Assembly (NCBI GenBank): GCA_051453625.1
Contig: JBOZIK010000001.1
Coordinates: 68,022,948 to 68,086,947, forward strand
Origin: Welwitschia mirabilis
Lineage: Eukaryota; Gnetophyta; Gnetopsida; Welwitschiales
Reading direction: 5' to 3'
DNA: 64,000 nucleotides
This document shows, piece after piece, positions 12,654 through 24,993 of the stretch (position 1 is the first letter of the stretch; each line of letters opens with the position of its first letter). Made by a program: the position numbers and the translations under genes. The notes beneath the pieces were generated by a model. It did not search any database, was not told the origin of the DNA, and saw nothing but the letters and a program-made list of their open reading frames with translations.

Positions 12654-12957
12654 TGTTGCAGTGTGAATTTGTGCAATCTTTAAGTCCTTAGGTAAAACCT
12701 GTAAATCACAATACTTGCAAAAAAAACATGCACTAGTATAGATGGGAGTTAACTTGAATATTCTAATCCATTGAAGGCACTAGCTAGAAGTTAGATAATT
12801 GATTTTACAAAGTTTTTTCTTTATATAAATGAAAATAAAGAATAATGCAAATATAATGCAAGATGAATAAGGAGGAAATGCAAATGAATGAGATGCAACT
12901 GTAATGAATCTATTTGAATTCTAATCCTTCTATTACAAGAATTAGTCCTTATAACTT
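12654..12957 (-). mobile_element. Partial LTR, Athila-like family (first of five)
   Basis: It starts TGTTGCAGTGTGAATTTG on the plus strand, which is the 3' end of an LTR read on the minus strand, and aligns with the other family LTRs through the blocks CTTTAAGTCCTTAGG and ATTGAAGGCACTAG. It is cut by a 100-N gap (12,958-13,057). On its low side is LINE DNA and not a primer site, so this is the outer 3' end of the LTR chain. The five bases before it (GAACT) do not match those after the far end of the chain at 29,730 (ATGTA). Confidence 0.8.
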
Positions 12958-13057
12958 NNNNNNNNNNNNNNNNNNNNNNNNNNNNNNNNNNNNNNNNNNN
13001 NNNNNNNNNNNNNNNNNNNNNNNNNNNNNNNNNNNNNNNNNNNNNNNNNNNNNNNNN

Positions 13058-14454
13058 ATAGCTTTTGACTCTATCTTCCTTCTCTTGTTGAGTATTACTC
13101 TCATTCTCTAAGTCATTAGTTTCATCAAAAAATGTCATCAAGAGAAATGTAAGCATCACCTTCATCATAGACTAAAAGGTTTTTAGATTCTTTATGAATG
13201 GATTCCCCATTTTTTAGCAGTAAATGGATGGCAAAGATATAATCTAATACCTCAATATCATCATCTAATAAATAATCATCCTTGTCCTTATTGTTGAAAA
13301 ATTGAGTTAAGTCATTATTATCTTCTTTTGGTCATCTTATAATAAGTGGGATGTTGAAGTTTAATTTCAAATTTCATCTTCTATTTAAAAGCAAGAATTA
13401 TTATCACTTATTCCTCAGTTCTCCCCATTTTCCTCTAAGTAGGATGTAGTAGAATAGATTTAATGATGNNNNNNNNNNTAATAGCATTTGTTGAAAACTC
13501 TCAATTAGATTTTCTGAGTTCTTTTAGTATCTTCTTGCCTTTTTTTATTTCATCAATTATTTCTTTCATTGAATCATTGTCTTCTTCATAGTAAGTCATA
13601 GCAGATGGATCTTCTTCATAGTAATGCATGGGAGATGATTGGGATTGATTAAAATAATTGTAGGATGTTTTTTAAAATGGGGTGAAATCCCTAAAATGGT
13701 GAAAATTTTCATTATCATTTTTATATAAAGTCTAAAAAAAAGGGAAAAAATAAGAAGGCAAAAAAGAGAAAGGGGCTGAACTCCTATTCTCAACATTATT
13801 TTATGTTATCCTTCCTCTTTCTATAAAAATTTCTCAAAGTGTTTTCTTATCATTTTCCTTAGAGTTTTCCAAGTGTCTCCTCCTTTTAGAAATAATTTTC
13901 CCAAGTTTTCTTTTATCACTATTCATTTGAAATAAATTAAAAGAATAAAACAAGAAGAATTAATCAAGATGGTAAGAAAGATAAGTACAAAGTAAAGATC
14001 AAGCTTTGTTCCCTCTAATATTTCATGTTTTTATTAAATTATTTAAATCCTTAAGTCTCAGAAATCATCTAGATAATATAAAGAACAGCAAATACTCATT
14101 TTATAAAAATAAGAAAAAAATTGCAAAAAACATTAGAAACAGAAGTAAACTACAGTCAGTCATTCATCTTACTGTCTAGATGATAAAGAGGATAATGTCG
14201 ACATTATTACATGATTGAAAAATAAAAAATCTTTATTTTGAAAAGATTACAAAAATAAAAATTTTAGGTCATCGTTTATATAGTCATTTGGATGACATAT
14301 AAGACAACAAAGCTTATTAATGCTAACAAAACAAAAATTATAAAAAATAAGCCTATGAAATCTAGAGTAAAAATATAGTGATATACAGATAAATAATTTA
14401 AATTAAAATTCAAGGTACTTATCTATGTAGTGACAATCCTCTAGCTCCTTATAA
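13058..14454 (-). pseudogene. Internal remnant with unrecognised basic/acidic frame
   Basis: This lies between a primer site (14,455-14,478) and a gap, so it is the 5' internal part of an Athila-like element. After a leader with GATGAC-type hairpins (14,110-14,300) comes a frame beginning MNSDKRKLGKIISKRRRHLE near 13,930. It continues through an aromatic section and MTYYEEDNDSMKEIIDEIKK near 13,580, then an acidic part (LLDDDIEVLDYIFAIHLLL, and further on GDAYISLDDI) near 13,130-13,290. It does not resemble gag, protease or reverse transcriptase. The same protein, about as long, is found at 51,440-52,340, and its first residues recur near 27,920, so it is a real element component. Stops and a 10-N gap (13,469-13,478) break it. 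Function unknown. Confidence 0.6.
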
Positions 14455-14478
14455 CCTTTCTCGATAATAGTGCCAAAA
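14455..14478 (-). other. Primer-binding site, tRNA-Asp-like
   Basis: On the minus strand, immediately after the LTR end CAACA, the sequence reads TTTTGGCACTATTATCGAGA. It is a diverged form of TGGCGCCGTTGCCGGGGA, the site complementary to the 3' end of plant tRNA-Asp used by Athila-type elements. It fixes the orientation of the element whose body lies at lower coordinates. Confidence 0.65.
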
Positions 14479-15736
14479 TGTTGAAGTGTAAATTTGTATA
14501 ATCTTGAAGTCCTTAAGTACATCCTGTAGATCACAGATACTTGTCAGATAACACATACTAGTACAGATAGGAGTTAATCTAAATGTTATAATCCACTAAA
14601 GGCACTAAGCTAGAAGTTAGAGAATTGATTTAAACAAGGTATTTTTAGTATTTTTTTGTTTTACTAAACGAAAATAAGAAATAATGCAAACATAATACAA
14701 GATGAATGAAATGTAAATGGATGAAATGCAAGTGTAATAAATCTATTTAACTACTAATCTTCTGTCATAAAGATTAGTCCTTATAACTTAGATCAATTAG
14801 GAAGAGCTATCACTTATTCCTAACCAACATAAGTTATACGATTTGTCGAACAAAATATGAATAAATGCAAATATGGAAATAAAATAAAGTAAAAATGCAA
14901 TGCAAGATCTAAACTAATAATATCAACGTTAATAAAGGTTATCCTTATGATCTAGATAAACTATGAAGCTATTACAAAATCATAATCAACTTAAACTATA
15001 AGGGATATTCACATAATAGAAGTAAAAAGAGTTCTTATATTAATCATGAACTGACATCCACTTATAAATAAAGTAGTAGCACCTCAATGGAGGATACTCA
15101 CCCCAATACCAAGGAAAACTTCTCTCTATTGCTATCGATGGATCTCCTGTCCTTCAATCTCTGGTCACAAGAATATCCGGAACAATAGATGGAGATGGGA
15201 GTTATGTCAAATGGGGTATTTATAGTTTTATATTGAAGTTCTAAAAGTAAAACCATAGAAGTTAGAGAAGAAATCCTAGCAATCCATATGGGGCATGTGA
15301 CCCTGTTACAAAGATAATTTATTTCTATTCATATAAAAATAGTTGTCATCCTATTTGTCCTTTGAACGATACTAGGGATGGTACTCTATAATAAGAGGTG
15401 ATTTATTAGCTTCTGGCTCTATAGTTAGCCCCACAGTCTAGAGTCCATGTCAACATCTCTGTCATCTTGACTGTCGCCTGAATGACACTAGGATGGAAGT
15501 ATTCTTAGGCTTCCAGGTAAGAGAAATTAACCTCCTACATCATTAATCTTTTTTTTTTTCAAATGTTAAGCATCAGAATATGCCTAAAATACTTTCAAAT
15601 ATGCTAAGAATTATGTGTTTCCATAATCATCCCATTGATTCTCCATAATCATCAGAAGTACATCTAAACCTATATAAATGTCTTGTAAAAATACTAAAAA
15701 TACCTTATCAAATACATACAAATTGACATCACAACA
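14479..15736 (-). mobile_element. Complete LTR, Athila-like family (second of five)
   Basis: It is 1,258 bases long with perfect 5-base inverted ends, TGTTG and CAACA. On the minus strand it contains a TATA box (CTATAAATACCC near 15,215-15,225), probably the U3 promoter. It has a primer site on its low side and a polypurine tract (15,737-15,760) on its high side. It therefore serves as the 5' LTR of the short body below and the 3' LTR of the long body above. Two nested GTCATC/GATGAC inverted repeats lie around 15,345-15,385 and 15,460-15,495. Confidence 0.85.
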
Positions 15737-18050
15737 TATCTCCCAACTTAGCCTTATCAGTCCCTTATAAAATAAGTGATCAACTATAGATTACGAGTCA
15801 ATTTGACCAATATAACCAGTAGCCAGAGAATTGCAAATTAAGCTTAGAAATATTTATCATATAGGATCAAATATTAATACTAATTAATTACCATAATACC
15901 TTTATAAGATTCATAGTAGATATGTCAACCTAAGTATCATTTAGAAAACTATGACGATGATAGGCTTATTAATTTAATGTGAAAGTCAGATGCCTATAAA
16001 CATAATCATCAAAAAAGTACTAGTATCGAATCTTCATTAGACCCCCACTTAAAACCCTTAACACATTACAAGATAACAATTAAATGTCATACATAATAAT
16101 CATCATAAGATATAATCATGATAATTCAGAAAATGATGATGTATATGCATAATCAAAGCAGTAATGACTCAAAATGATGTGTAGAAACTAAGTAATGATA
16201 ACTTAAAATAATGTGTATAAATCAATTAATGAGTTAAAGAACAATCTATAAAGGATGAAATACAAAGAATAATCATAACATTACTTCCCTTGTCCATTGT
16301 TTTTCTGAATTTCCTAGATCATACCTATAAGAGGGTTCTATAATTATGCTGCTAAGACTTGTTAAATAATTCCTATGATGCAAATTATACTAATAATATG
16401 AAATCATAATTAAACCATTTCATCACAAGTATCATGAAGGCTCAAAAAATGATCCTTAAAATTAAAAATTTTTCTTGATATTTTAGAAATAGTTTAAAGA
16501 GATGTCCTCCTCTTCCCAGTATATTCCATATTACAATAGGGCCAGAAAAACTATTGTCATATGCCTTGTTATCTGAATGTCAGACGTAGGATGATGCTTA
16601 GAAAAAGAGTTTCTTGAAAATAATAAAGGTCATAAAGGGTAGGATAATTAAGGATAGCAATGGTAAAGCCTCAAAAAAATCATAAAAAAGCTATAAAAGT
16701 GAAGAATCATCCTAAAAGATGATCATGGAAAAGGAGTTGAATGTGGAAAGGACTCAAGGAAAAAAGGATAGGACCATGATAATGCACTAAATAGAAAGAA
16801 GAAATGCTTAAAAAAAATCCTCAAATGTGCACAAGCTCAATAAGCATGTAAACATAGCAAGCTGAAACTCGAGCAGGAATGAGAAATGGAAAGTATCATT
16901 ATCAGCTATCAAAATGTACTAAATGAAGAAAAAACCCTATGGATAAAAAGCTTAAGTAAAATTAACAAGAAACTACTGAATGATAAAATCCAGGATATTA
17001 TACTAAAAAAGTATGAAAATAACTTTGAAAAATCTAACACAAAAACTGAGGAAAATAAAATGAGAATGGATAACTAAGAATAAAGAAAATTGTTTACTTA
17101 TCCTAAATTCTAACTTAATAAACTTTCTTAGTAAAAATCATAAAATCACCTGATGAATGATGCATGACATTATGTAAAAACTTATAAAGTACCACTCAAA
17201 TAACCAATGATTATGACAATGTTAAATATATATAATGTTTTCAAATAATGAATGATAAGATCAAAAATTGCTTAGAAATAAAATTATCTAGTCACACTCC
17301 AAAATAACTGCAGAATTCAAAAACATATAATGGTTATGTGAAAGTACTATATCCAAAAATAAGTCTAGATTTAAACAATGCTTATAATAACACCAAGGAC
17401 ATTATTGATCTCATAGCCTATAAATGAAAAATTATTTCTCCATGATGAGATAAGTGAAACCACTATTAGAGGAGTAAAGACATACATAGCATGGCCAAAT
17501 AACCCCTCAGTGGAGTTTCCATAGCTATCATATCATACTACTAAAAGTCCCTCTTAGGAAAATTTGACCTAGTGCACTTATAGTAGGACAACATGGTTAT
17601 TTTAAATAAGGATAACTTCTTTTCTTGCTTCTTCTTCCTCCTTCCACCTCCTCCCACACCCTAACCCTTCTTTTGATTTTTGAAGTGAATATATTTCACA
17701 TGACCAAGTACTCATAAGGATAAGGGTGAAGTAATGAGATGAGAAATAAGTAAGAGTATGTCCAAACAACTAAAGAGTCATACCATTGAGGAAGAATAAA
17801 AAAACCAATGCATCTTCCTTTAAAATGAAGTTCATAAACATATGAATGTCTTAATATTAGGTGAATTCAATCTTATCACTTTCAAATGCCCAAGTAAAAG
17901 AGTACTAGTAATAGTAATTTCATAAAGTAATACATAAGTTAAGTTAAAGATGTTCAAGTAATAACATGATGTCTATCTAAGGAATTGGCTAACAAAGAAT
18001 TTAGATAATGGTAGGAAGGAAATTCCTCTTCATCAAGAAGACCTTTTAGA
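15737..18050 (-). other. 3' non-coding region of the long Athila-like element
   Basis: The minus strand has a polypurine-type start next to the LTR (AAGGCTAAGTTGGGAGATA) and no coding motif. The same region can be recognised in copies at 46,911-48,830, 54,396-57,400 and (plus strand) 59,767-61,055. A pyrimidine-rich tract at 17,620-17,680 (plus-strand reading) sits at the position where other copies have long CT/CA microsatellites. A 63-codon plus-strand open frame at 16,886-17,077 is antisense to the element and is probably chance. Confidence 0.6.
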
Positions 18051-18059
18051 ACAAGTCCT

Positions 18060-19112
18060 TCTATTATGCTCAAGGTTTAATTGGTAAATGGTTAATATAT
18101 TTTCAGCCTTTGTCTATTAACTTTTTGAATTTCTTGAGTGTTTAGATAAAAGATTTTAAATGAGCCATTAGCATGTATTTTTTCTATAAGATAAGGACCT
18201 AACCATTTAGAGGTCAACTTGTTATATAAAAGGTGAACTTGAGTATTGTATAAAAGAACTCATTGATGTGGTTCAAATTACTTACGGATTATCTTATTGT
18301 CATTATTGAACTTAGCTTGGGCTTTCTGAATGAGTTAACAATGTATATCACGAGTATGATTTTCATCTAAATGATTAAGTTGGGTTAATCGAGTCTTAAG
18401 ATTTTTATCTAAGTTCATAAGGTTAATTTAAAGGGTGGATTAATAAGAATTATAATAAACATCAGCTAGCAAGACACAAACCTTTCTGTACATAAGTTCA
18501 TAAGGTGAAAAACCTAGAGAGTTTCATCAAGTAGTACAGTAAGCCCAAAGAGCATCATTAAGTTTAAAAGCCTAAGCTTTCTTATTGATAAAGACTAGTT
18601 TTTAGAGAATCTTCTTAATTTCTTTATTAGCATTTTCAGCTTCGCCATTGGTTTGTAGATGATAAGAACATGTAATTATTTGTTCAATTCCAATGGATAA
18701 CACAAGTTTCTAAAAAAGGTAATTGATAAAATTAGTTCCTTAATCACTAGTGATGATTCTAAAAAAATCAAAACAATAAAAGATATAAGTTTAGACAAAA
18801 TTGCAAATAGTTCAGACATTATTCTTAGTAGTAGAATAACTTCAATCCACTTGATAACATAATCAATGACCACTAGGATGTAGTTTTTATCATGAGAAGG
18901 TGGTTTGATAGGGCCTATAAAGTAAATCCCCTAATAATCAAAAGGTTTACATTCAAGAATATGCTTAAGGCGTATATCTTAAGAATGATTTAGACTACCA
19001 TAATGTTGATAAGCATTATACTTTTTAGCAAAGTTAAAAAATTATTCGAAAAGAATAGGGTAATAGAAACTAGAGTGAAGAATTTTCATTATAGTCTTTT
19101 GGCTACTAAAGT
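18060..19112 (-). pseudogene. Athila-like integrase, degenerate
   Basis: Read from high to low, the minus strand carries the catalytic core phrase VIDYVIKWIEV (family: DYVSKWVEA) at about 18,840-18,873, and the C-terminal block DLKWLGPYLIEKIHANG followed by KIFYLNTQEIQKVNRQRLKIY (family: KWYGPFEV....KVNGQRLKHY) near 18,090-18,215. Frame shifts separate the blocks, so no active enzyme can be made. The same tail is present near 49,980-50,100 and 57,415-57,545. Confidence 0.75.
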
Positions 19113-20031
19113 ACCCCCCACATATCCCATCATGACAAAGGTTAAGGATATCTAATTTTTCCCATTTAGGAATACATTTATGCATGATTTGAGCTTTGCA
19201 TCTTCAATAAAGACACGGTTCATTCCATTCATAATCATCAATCTTATAGAGAAAAGATTTTTGTTGGTTATGTTTCAATGCTGAGGTGTTTTTATGATAA
19301 CTATGTAGTTCACAATGTCAGCATACCAAGAAGCAATATGAGTAGAGGAGATGGCATAAAGTGGTTAAACAACAAATAGTTATGCATCTAGAAATGAGTC
19401 ATTTAGGGGAAGTTAATCATGAAAATAAGAGAGTTAAGATAAGTGATCTAAAACACTATTATGTTTTTTAGCCTTATTGATGATGCTAAGATTGAATTCT
19501 TTCATGAGAATAATTCACCTACTAAGTCTGGCACTAAAACCTTTCTTGGTCATAAGATAGCATATAGCTGCATGATCCACTTAAACTTTGGTAAAAAACC
19601 AAGAAGATAGTATCTAAGGTAATCAAAGTAAACAATGATGGCAAACATTTCTTTTCAGTTGTAGTATAGTTGGATTAGACCTTAGATAAAGTTTTAATAA
19701 GATAAGATATGACTGTAAAATCATTTTTACATTTTTAACAAAAAACCCCATCCAAAATAATATTGTTAGCATCACATATAAGTTTAAAATATTTAGTTCA
19801 AGTGAGACTCATGATAATATGTTTAGAAGAAATTTTATCTTTAAATGTTTTAATAGTAAGTTAATATGAGTCATTCCAATCAAATTTAACTTCTTTTTCA
19901 AGTAACGAGTAAAATGGCTTGCAAACCTTGACATAATATTGAATAAAATAGTAATAGAAACTAGCATGATCAAGGAAAGATTTAACTGATTTGACATTGA
20001 TTGAAGGTTAAGGTTTTTTATGATATTAACT
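19113..20031 (-). repeat. First copy of a duplicated RT/RNase H segment
   Basis: This aligns with 20,132-21,050 at a constant shift of 1,019 bases and visible point differences. Shared blocks include the RNase H region (19,440-19,790 against 20,460-20,810) and the end of the RT (LVSLIM.. / SLVMLV.. with YLKKKLNLIGM in both). It ends exactly at a 100-N gap (20,032-20,131), so it may be a true tandem duplication or two different element copies joined by the assembler. Confidence 0.75.
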
Positions 20032-20131
20032 NNNNNNNNNNNNNNNNNNNNNNNNNNNNNNNNNNNNNNNNNNNNNNNNNNNNNNNNNNNNNNNNNNNNN
20101 NNNNNNNNNNNNNNNNNNNNNNNNNNNNNNN

Positions 20132-21050
20132 TATCCCTCACATATTCCACCATGGAAAATATTAAGGATTTCTAAGATTTCCCATTTAGACATACATTTA
20201 TGCATGATTTGGTCTTTACATATTCTATAAATATGGGGTTAATTCCACTCATAATCACCAATCCTATGAAAAAAGATTTGTGTTGGTTATGATTTCAAAG
20301 CTAAGGTGTTTTTATAGTAACAAGATAGTTCATAATATTAGCATACCAAGGAGTGAAATGGGTGAAAGAAATGGTATAAAGTTGTTTAATAGTAAATATT
20401 TATTCATTGGAAAAGGAGTCATTTATGAGAAGTTCATCATGAGAACAAGAAAGTCAGGATAAGTGATCTAAAATGCTATTATGGTTTTCAGCTTTATCGA
20501 TGATGGTGAGATGAAATTATTGCATGAGAAAGATCCACCTAATAAGTCTGGCACTAGAATCTTTCTTAGTCATAAGATAGCGTATGGCTGTGTGATCTGT
20601 GTAAACATTGGTTTAAAAGCCAAGAAGATAGTATCTAAGATAATCAAGGAAAAATATAATAAAAAGCATTTCCCTTTAGTTATAGTGTAGTTGGATTGTG
20701 ACTTAGACAAAGTTTTACTAGGATAGGATATGACTTGAAGATCATTTTCACATTTTTGGCCAAGAACCCCACCCACCATAGTATTTCTTGCATCACACAT
20801 GAGTTTATGATAATAGGTTCATAAGAATTGTTATCCTTAAGTGTGTCAAACAAAAGTTGACATGAAGCATCCCAATCAAATTTAGCTTCTTTTTCAAATA
20901 ATGAGTGAAGGGGTTTACAAACCTTGGCACAACCTTAAATAAAATGATGATAGAAACTAGCATGACCAAGGAATGATCTAACTTGTTTAACACTAGTTAG
21001 AGGGTTAAGGTTTTTAATGATACCAACATTTATAGGATCTGTCTTAACCC
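20132..21050 (-). pseudogene. Athila-like RNase H and RT C-terminus (second copy)
   Basis: The minus strand at 20,800-20,570 has an open RNase H frame: MCDARNTMVGGVLGQK (family CDASDYAVGAVLGQ), then YPSKTLSKSQSNYTITKGKC (family Y.S.TL..AQ.NYTTTEKE) and a degraded YTDHAA block ([11 protein letters not shown]). Before it, a shifted frame holds the FLGHA.FYRRFI...A.P.. region as SLVMLVSIIILFKVVPRFVN. First catalytic Asp (CDA) is kept; the acidic residue of TEKE is replaced (TKGK). Confidence 0.8.
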
Positions 21051-21560
21051 CTTCATTAAAAATGTGGTGATCTAAAACAATTTTATTATTGATAAGAAGA
21101 AAACTCTTTTTCTAGCTCAAGTATATACCACTTTCTATACATTGATCTAAGACTTTCTCTAACCTTTTTATGATTTATTTAAAAGTTTTACTAAAGAATG
21201 ATAATTCTTTTATAAAGATTTAAATATATTCCTCTATCATGTTAGAAAAGATACCCATCATTCCTCATGAAAAGGTTCTAGGGGTATTACAAAGTCTAAA
21301 AGGCATTATTTTAAAGGAAAATATTCCAAATGGAGAGGTGAAGATTGTTTTTGCTTGATCTTCACTGGCTACGCAAACTTGACTATAGCCACTATAGTTA
21401 TCAAAAATAGTAGAAATATCCTTAGATTCTATCAAGTACTTGATCAAGAAAGGGTAAGAGGCAATGATCTTTCTTAGTGACCTTATTTTGTTTTCTAAAG
21501 TTAATGGACATTCATCATTTTCCACCATTTCTAGGAACTACCATCAAAGGACTAACCAAC
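21051..21560 (-). pseudogene. Athila-like reverse transcriptase, active site lost
   Basis: The minus strand at 21,528-21,265 encodes YSGYSQVCVASEDQAKTIF followed by TSPFGIFSFKIMPFRLCNTP, a clear match to the palm region D.YSGY.QI.....DQEKT.FT.PFGT....MPFGLCNAP. Downstream, where the family has VFMDDFSVYG, this copy reads IFIKELSFF near 21,190-21,215, so the two catalytic aspartates are gone. The frame has shifted between the two blocks. This is an inactive copy. Confidence 0.85.
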
Positions 21561-22259
21561 TTATTATTAGATATAGTATAGATAATCCTAGCATTTTTAA
21601 GTTTAATAATTTTATCTTTAACTACTTGCTTAAGGGCTAGGTTGAGCCTTAATTGGGTTTTTCTAAATGGGTTAGCATTTTCTTCAAGGTAGATTTTGTA
21701 TTAAACTATAGAAGGAAAAATGACAACTAAATCCTTATGTATCCAAGAAAAAGCATTTTCTTTATAAGTTAAAAGTGAGTCCAAGTTGGATTCTTGTTGA
21801 AGAGTAATAAGGTCACTTATTACCAAATATTTTTTGAAATTATTGGATAGAAAAATGTATTTCAGACTTTGGGATAAATCTTTTAGTTCTAAGTTATTCT
21901 TTTCAAGTTCTATTGCTAAATTGCCATCAGTAACTGATGTCCTAGACTATTGTCTGAATAACTATAGTGGACGACATTCTTCACAAAGATTTTTTATTAA
22001 GTAAACATGTTAGACTTCTTTCTAGCTTAAAACTTTCTTATCCTCATCCTCAAGATAGTGTATTTCAGTCGGATCATCATATAACGTTGACTTATGTAGA
22101 ATTATCAATCTCTCCCCAATTGAGCAATGTTGTAAAAACAAGGTTGGTTTAAGTTTCTTTTCTAAGTTACACTCATATCTTATTTATTTTTTAGTAGCAT
22201 TAAAAAATCTAATGGTGAACTTATTATTTTCTATATAACATTCCATCATTCCGATTCTA

Positions 22260-22580
22260 TGTTAATGATACAGTGAGCAGTTGCACAAAAGGCTCTTTCT
22301 AAAAGTAGTAGATAACATTCATCATGTTTTACTTAAATGATAATCACATCTATGAAGTAGAAGGCTTTTTATATCTAGATAACTAAGTCTTTGATGATTC
22401 CTAATGGTTTCTTAATTAAAGTATTAGCTAATTCTAAGATGATTCATGTAGGTTTCACTCTATTTTTTAACCCAAGTCTTTTACATATGTGAAGAGGCAT
22501 GATGTTCACACTTGCCCCTATGTTAATTAAGGAATTTCTAATTCTCTTATTTTCTTTTAAGATAACATTTACTGTTGCTA
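22260..22580 (-). pseudogene. Athila-like aspartic protease region
   Basis: The minus strand reads NSLINIGASVNIMPLHICKR followed by LGL..., then ...PLGIIKDL... . It aligns with the retroviral-type protease of Athila elements (ALCDLGASVSLMP.S..KKLG...PLG..EDV). The catalytic D of DLGAS is N here (NIGAS, about 22,515-22,525). A stretch before it (LLQ.NPKNAKLWKDL) matches the gag/protease spacer. Confidence 0.75.
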
Positions 22581-22599
22581 TTTAAGGGTCTTTAAATTA

Positions 22600-24520
22600 A
22601 GAATACTTTTTCATGACTAAGTTGAAAATAGATTAAGCAAGGAAGACCTTACTAGGAATGCTACATTTTTGTTTTCTTCTAACTAGATCTTTCCACAACT
22701 TAGCATTTTTAGGATTTTATTGTAAGAGTTTCCAAAAATATAAATTAATATTTACCTCTTACATTAAGGCTTTCAAGTATTCATCACAAGTAGGATTCAT
22801 TTTTAACCTATTAAGCTAAGGAGTAGATGGTTTATTCCCTTTGTTTTTTTGTAAAGAATTTTTCATGGTAGGTTTATTATTTAAAGTTGAAGAGAAGTTA
22901 TATGTGTTCAAAATTTTTATATCACCTTTTTTCTTACTTTTTTCATTATTTTTAGAAGTTAAAGCCTTATTGGTAGGAGGTGTTATATCATTTTCACTTC
23001 TTATTACTACCTTCAAATCTTTATTGACTTCATTTGGCTGAGATGAATGTTGAAATGAAAATACCTTTATGGTCATTGATTGGCTAACATTGTTTATTAA
23101 AGTACATTTCACTAAATTTTAAATATTATTATTAGTCTTTTCTTGCATCTTTTTCAATGCTTCTATTAAATCTCTAAGTGGATCATTTTGATTTGGTTGA
23201 AGGTTTGAAGTGTTTGGTTGAAAATTGGAGTTATTTAGTTGGATGTTTGAATTTCTGAATCTATTTTCAAAAGGTTTCCAATTTGATTATTTACCTAATC
23301 TTTGTTGAAATTATGGTTGGCTTTCAAAGTTAGGTATCTTTTGATTAAATGCATATACTTCCTTAAACATGCTCTCTTTATAAGTTCACAATAAAGGACA
23401 ATCTTTAGTTGGATAAGAGTTGTCTTTATATATATCACATATTGAAGTTATGTTTTCCTCTTTTACTACCTTTCATTAACTATTATTTGAGTGTACTTCT
23501 CTAAAGTGGTAGTGAAATCCTTAATCATATTAGTTGAATCACCTTACTCTTCTTCCTTATCATGTTTTACTTCCTTTAAATCTTTTATGATTTGGTCTAA
23601 AGTTTTATTTTTCATAGAAGTGAGTTTTGATCAAGTTTGACTTATTTCTACTGGATTTTCCAATAAATTTCATGCATCATCTGAGACTATAAGAAATGTC
23701 TACAAGTTGTTTAGTTTAACTAGTAAATTCACTATAGAAATGATCTATCAATTCCTCTTTATGAAATTCATCAACAAGGTTGGAATGAATAGCTATGATG
23801 AAATGCTCATAAGTTGTGGCATAATCCTCTTGAGGTTGTTATTAGAAGTCATTAACTCCCTTTCTTCTTTTTCTCGTGGTACTTTCACTAAAAAAATCTT
23901 TTAATAAAAAATCCTTACAATTGACTTCATGATTTAAGACTCTTGTATGGAATGGTTCTAAGCCAAAGTTTTTCCTTCTCTTTAAGTGTGATCAAAAAGA
24001 TAACCATATAAGTATGATCGCTAACGTGTTTCTTCCATTTCTTAAGGTAAGCATAAGTTGTTCAATGTTGGCTAGATGTTAAAAAGAGTCCTCTTCAGGT
24101 TCCCCCAAAAATGTTGGATAGGCACTCAAGTTTCTTAATTCTACATCATTACCATAAGGTAAATTGAAAGGATTGTGGATTTGATGTTTTCTATCAGTAG
24201 TTAAATCCTAAGCATAGCATTTGCATTCAAACTCGAAGTTCCTATCATGATTGATATACTAGACAAAGTGACTTGCTTTTGTTTTTGTAATGATTTTGAC
24301 ATAGGTGAAAAAAAAATGACACGATCTACTTCTATGTTATTATTTTCACAATTTTCTTTTAAAAAATTTAACTCTACAATAATAAAAGCAGAAAAATTTT
24401 CTTCTTTAATTCTTAAAATTTGTGTACCTAGGATGTGCATATCTAGATTTTACTTAAAGTTGAATAACCCTTCTCTGATATTTTCCTCAATCAATTTTTA
24501 TACACTCTAATATTTTGTCT
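22600..24520 (-). pseudogene. Athila-like gag, degenerate
   Basis: The N-terminal part at 24,440-24,201 (MHILGTQILRIKEENFSAF) matches the gag start at 63,170-63,240 of the plus-strand copy. A lysine/asparagine-rich frame at 23,112-22,816 corresponds to the spacer towards protease. Part of the middle (about 23,520-24,200) is repeated after the gap at 25,668-26,300. Numerous stops and shifts interrupt the frame. Gag would form the particle core in an active element. Confidence 0.65.
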
Positions 24521-24599
24521 TTCTACCAACATTTATCATGTCCTTACATACTTCAAAAAGAAAATAAAAACTAAGATAAAAAAAACAACTAACAATTGT

Positions 24600-24970
24600 T
24601 TGCCTTATCATGGAGATCACAGAAGGGACAATGGACTTATCGAAGTCAAAGAAATTTTTCAAAATTAGAATATCAGACTATCATCTAACTTGTCATGGAA
24701 ATGATAGTTAGGATGACAGTATTTTATTACTACTATCAAAAAAAGAAAATTTAAAAAAAGGAAATAAATTCAAAAATCTGTGACTATTATTCTCAGTTTC
24801 ATGTGGATAATTGAGGGGACGATAGTACTTATAAAAGCTATGGAAAACAAAAATTCCCAAAATAAACCTACTAAACTAGAATAAACATATAATACTATTT
24901 TAAATAAATGACCTAAAGTGAAATCCAAGGCACTTATCTAGATAGTGATAATCCTCTAGCTCCTTGCAAA
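24600..24970 (-). other. 5' leader with hairpin units
   Basis: Between the primer site and gag, three spaced units carry ATCATGG...GGACAAT, GTCATGG..ATGATAG..GATGACAG and GGATAATTGAGGGGACGATAG blocks near 24,610, 24,690 and 24,800. They are counterparts of the better preserved five-unit array at 62,570-63,025. Confidence 0.55.
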
Positions 24971-24993
24971 CTTTCTCAGTAATGGCACCAACA
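24971..24993 (-). other. Primer-binding site of the long Athila-like element
   Basis: The minus strand next to the LTR end reads TGGTGCCATTACTGAGAAAG, a diverged tRNA-Asp-type primer site. With the polypurine tract at 15,737 it delimits an internal region of about 9.26 kb, typical for a full-length Athila-like element, here inactive. Confidence 0.7.

Noticed and set aside
16886-17077. 63-codon lysine-rich frame on the plus strand
   Set aside because: It is antisense to the 3' non-coding part of an Athila-like element and consists mostly of A-rich codons.
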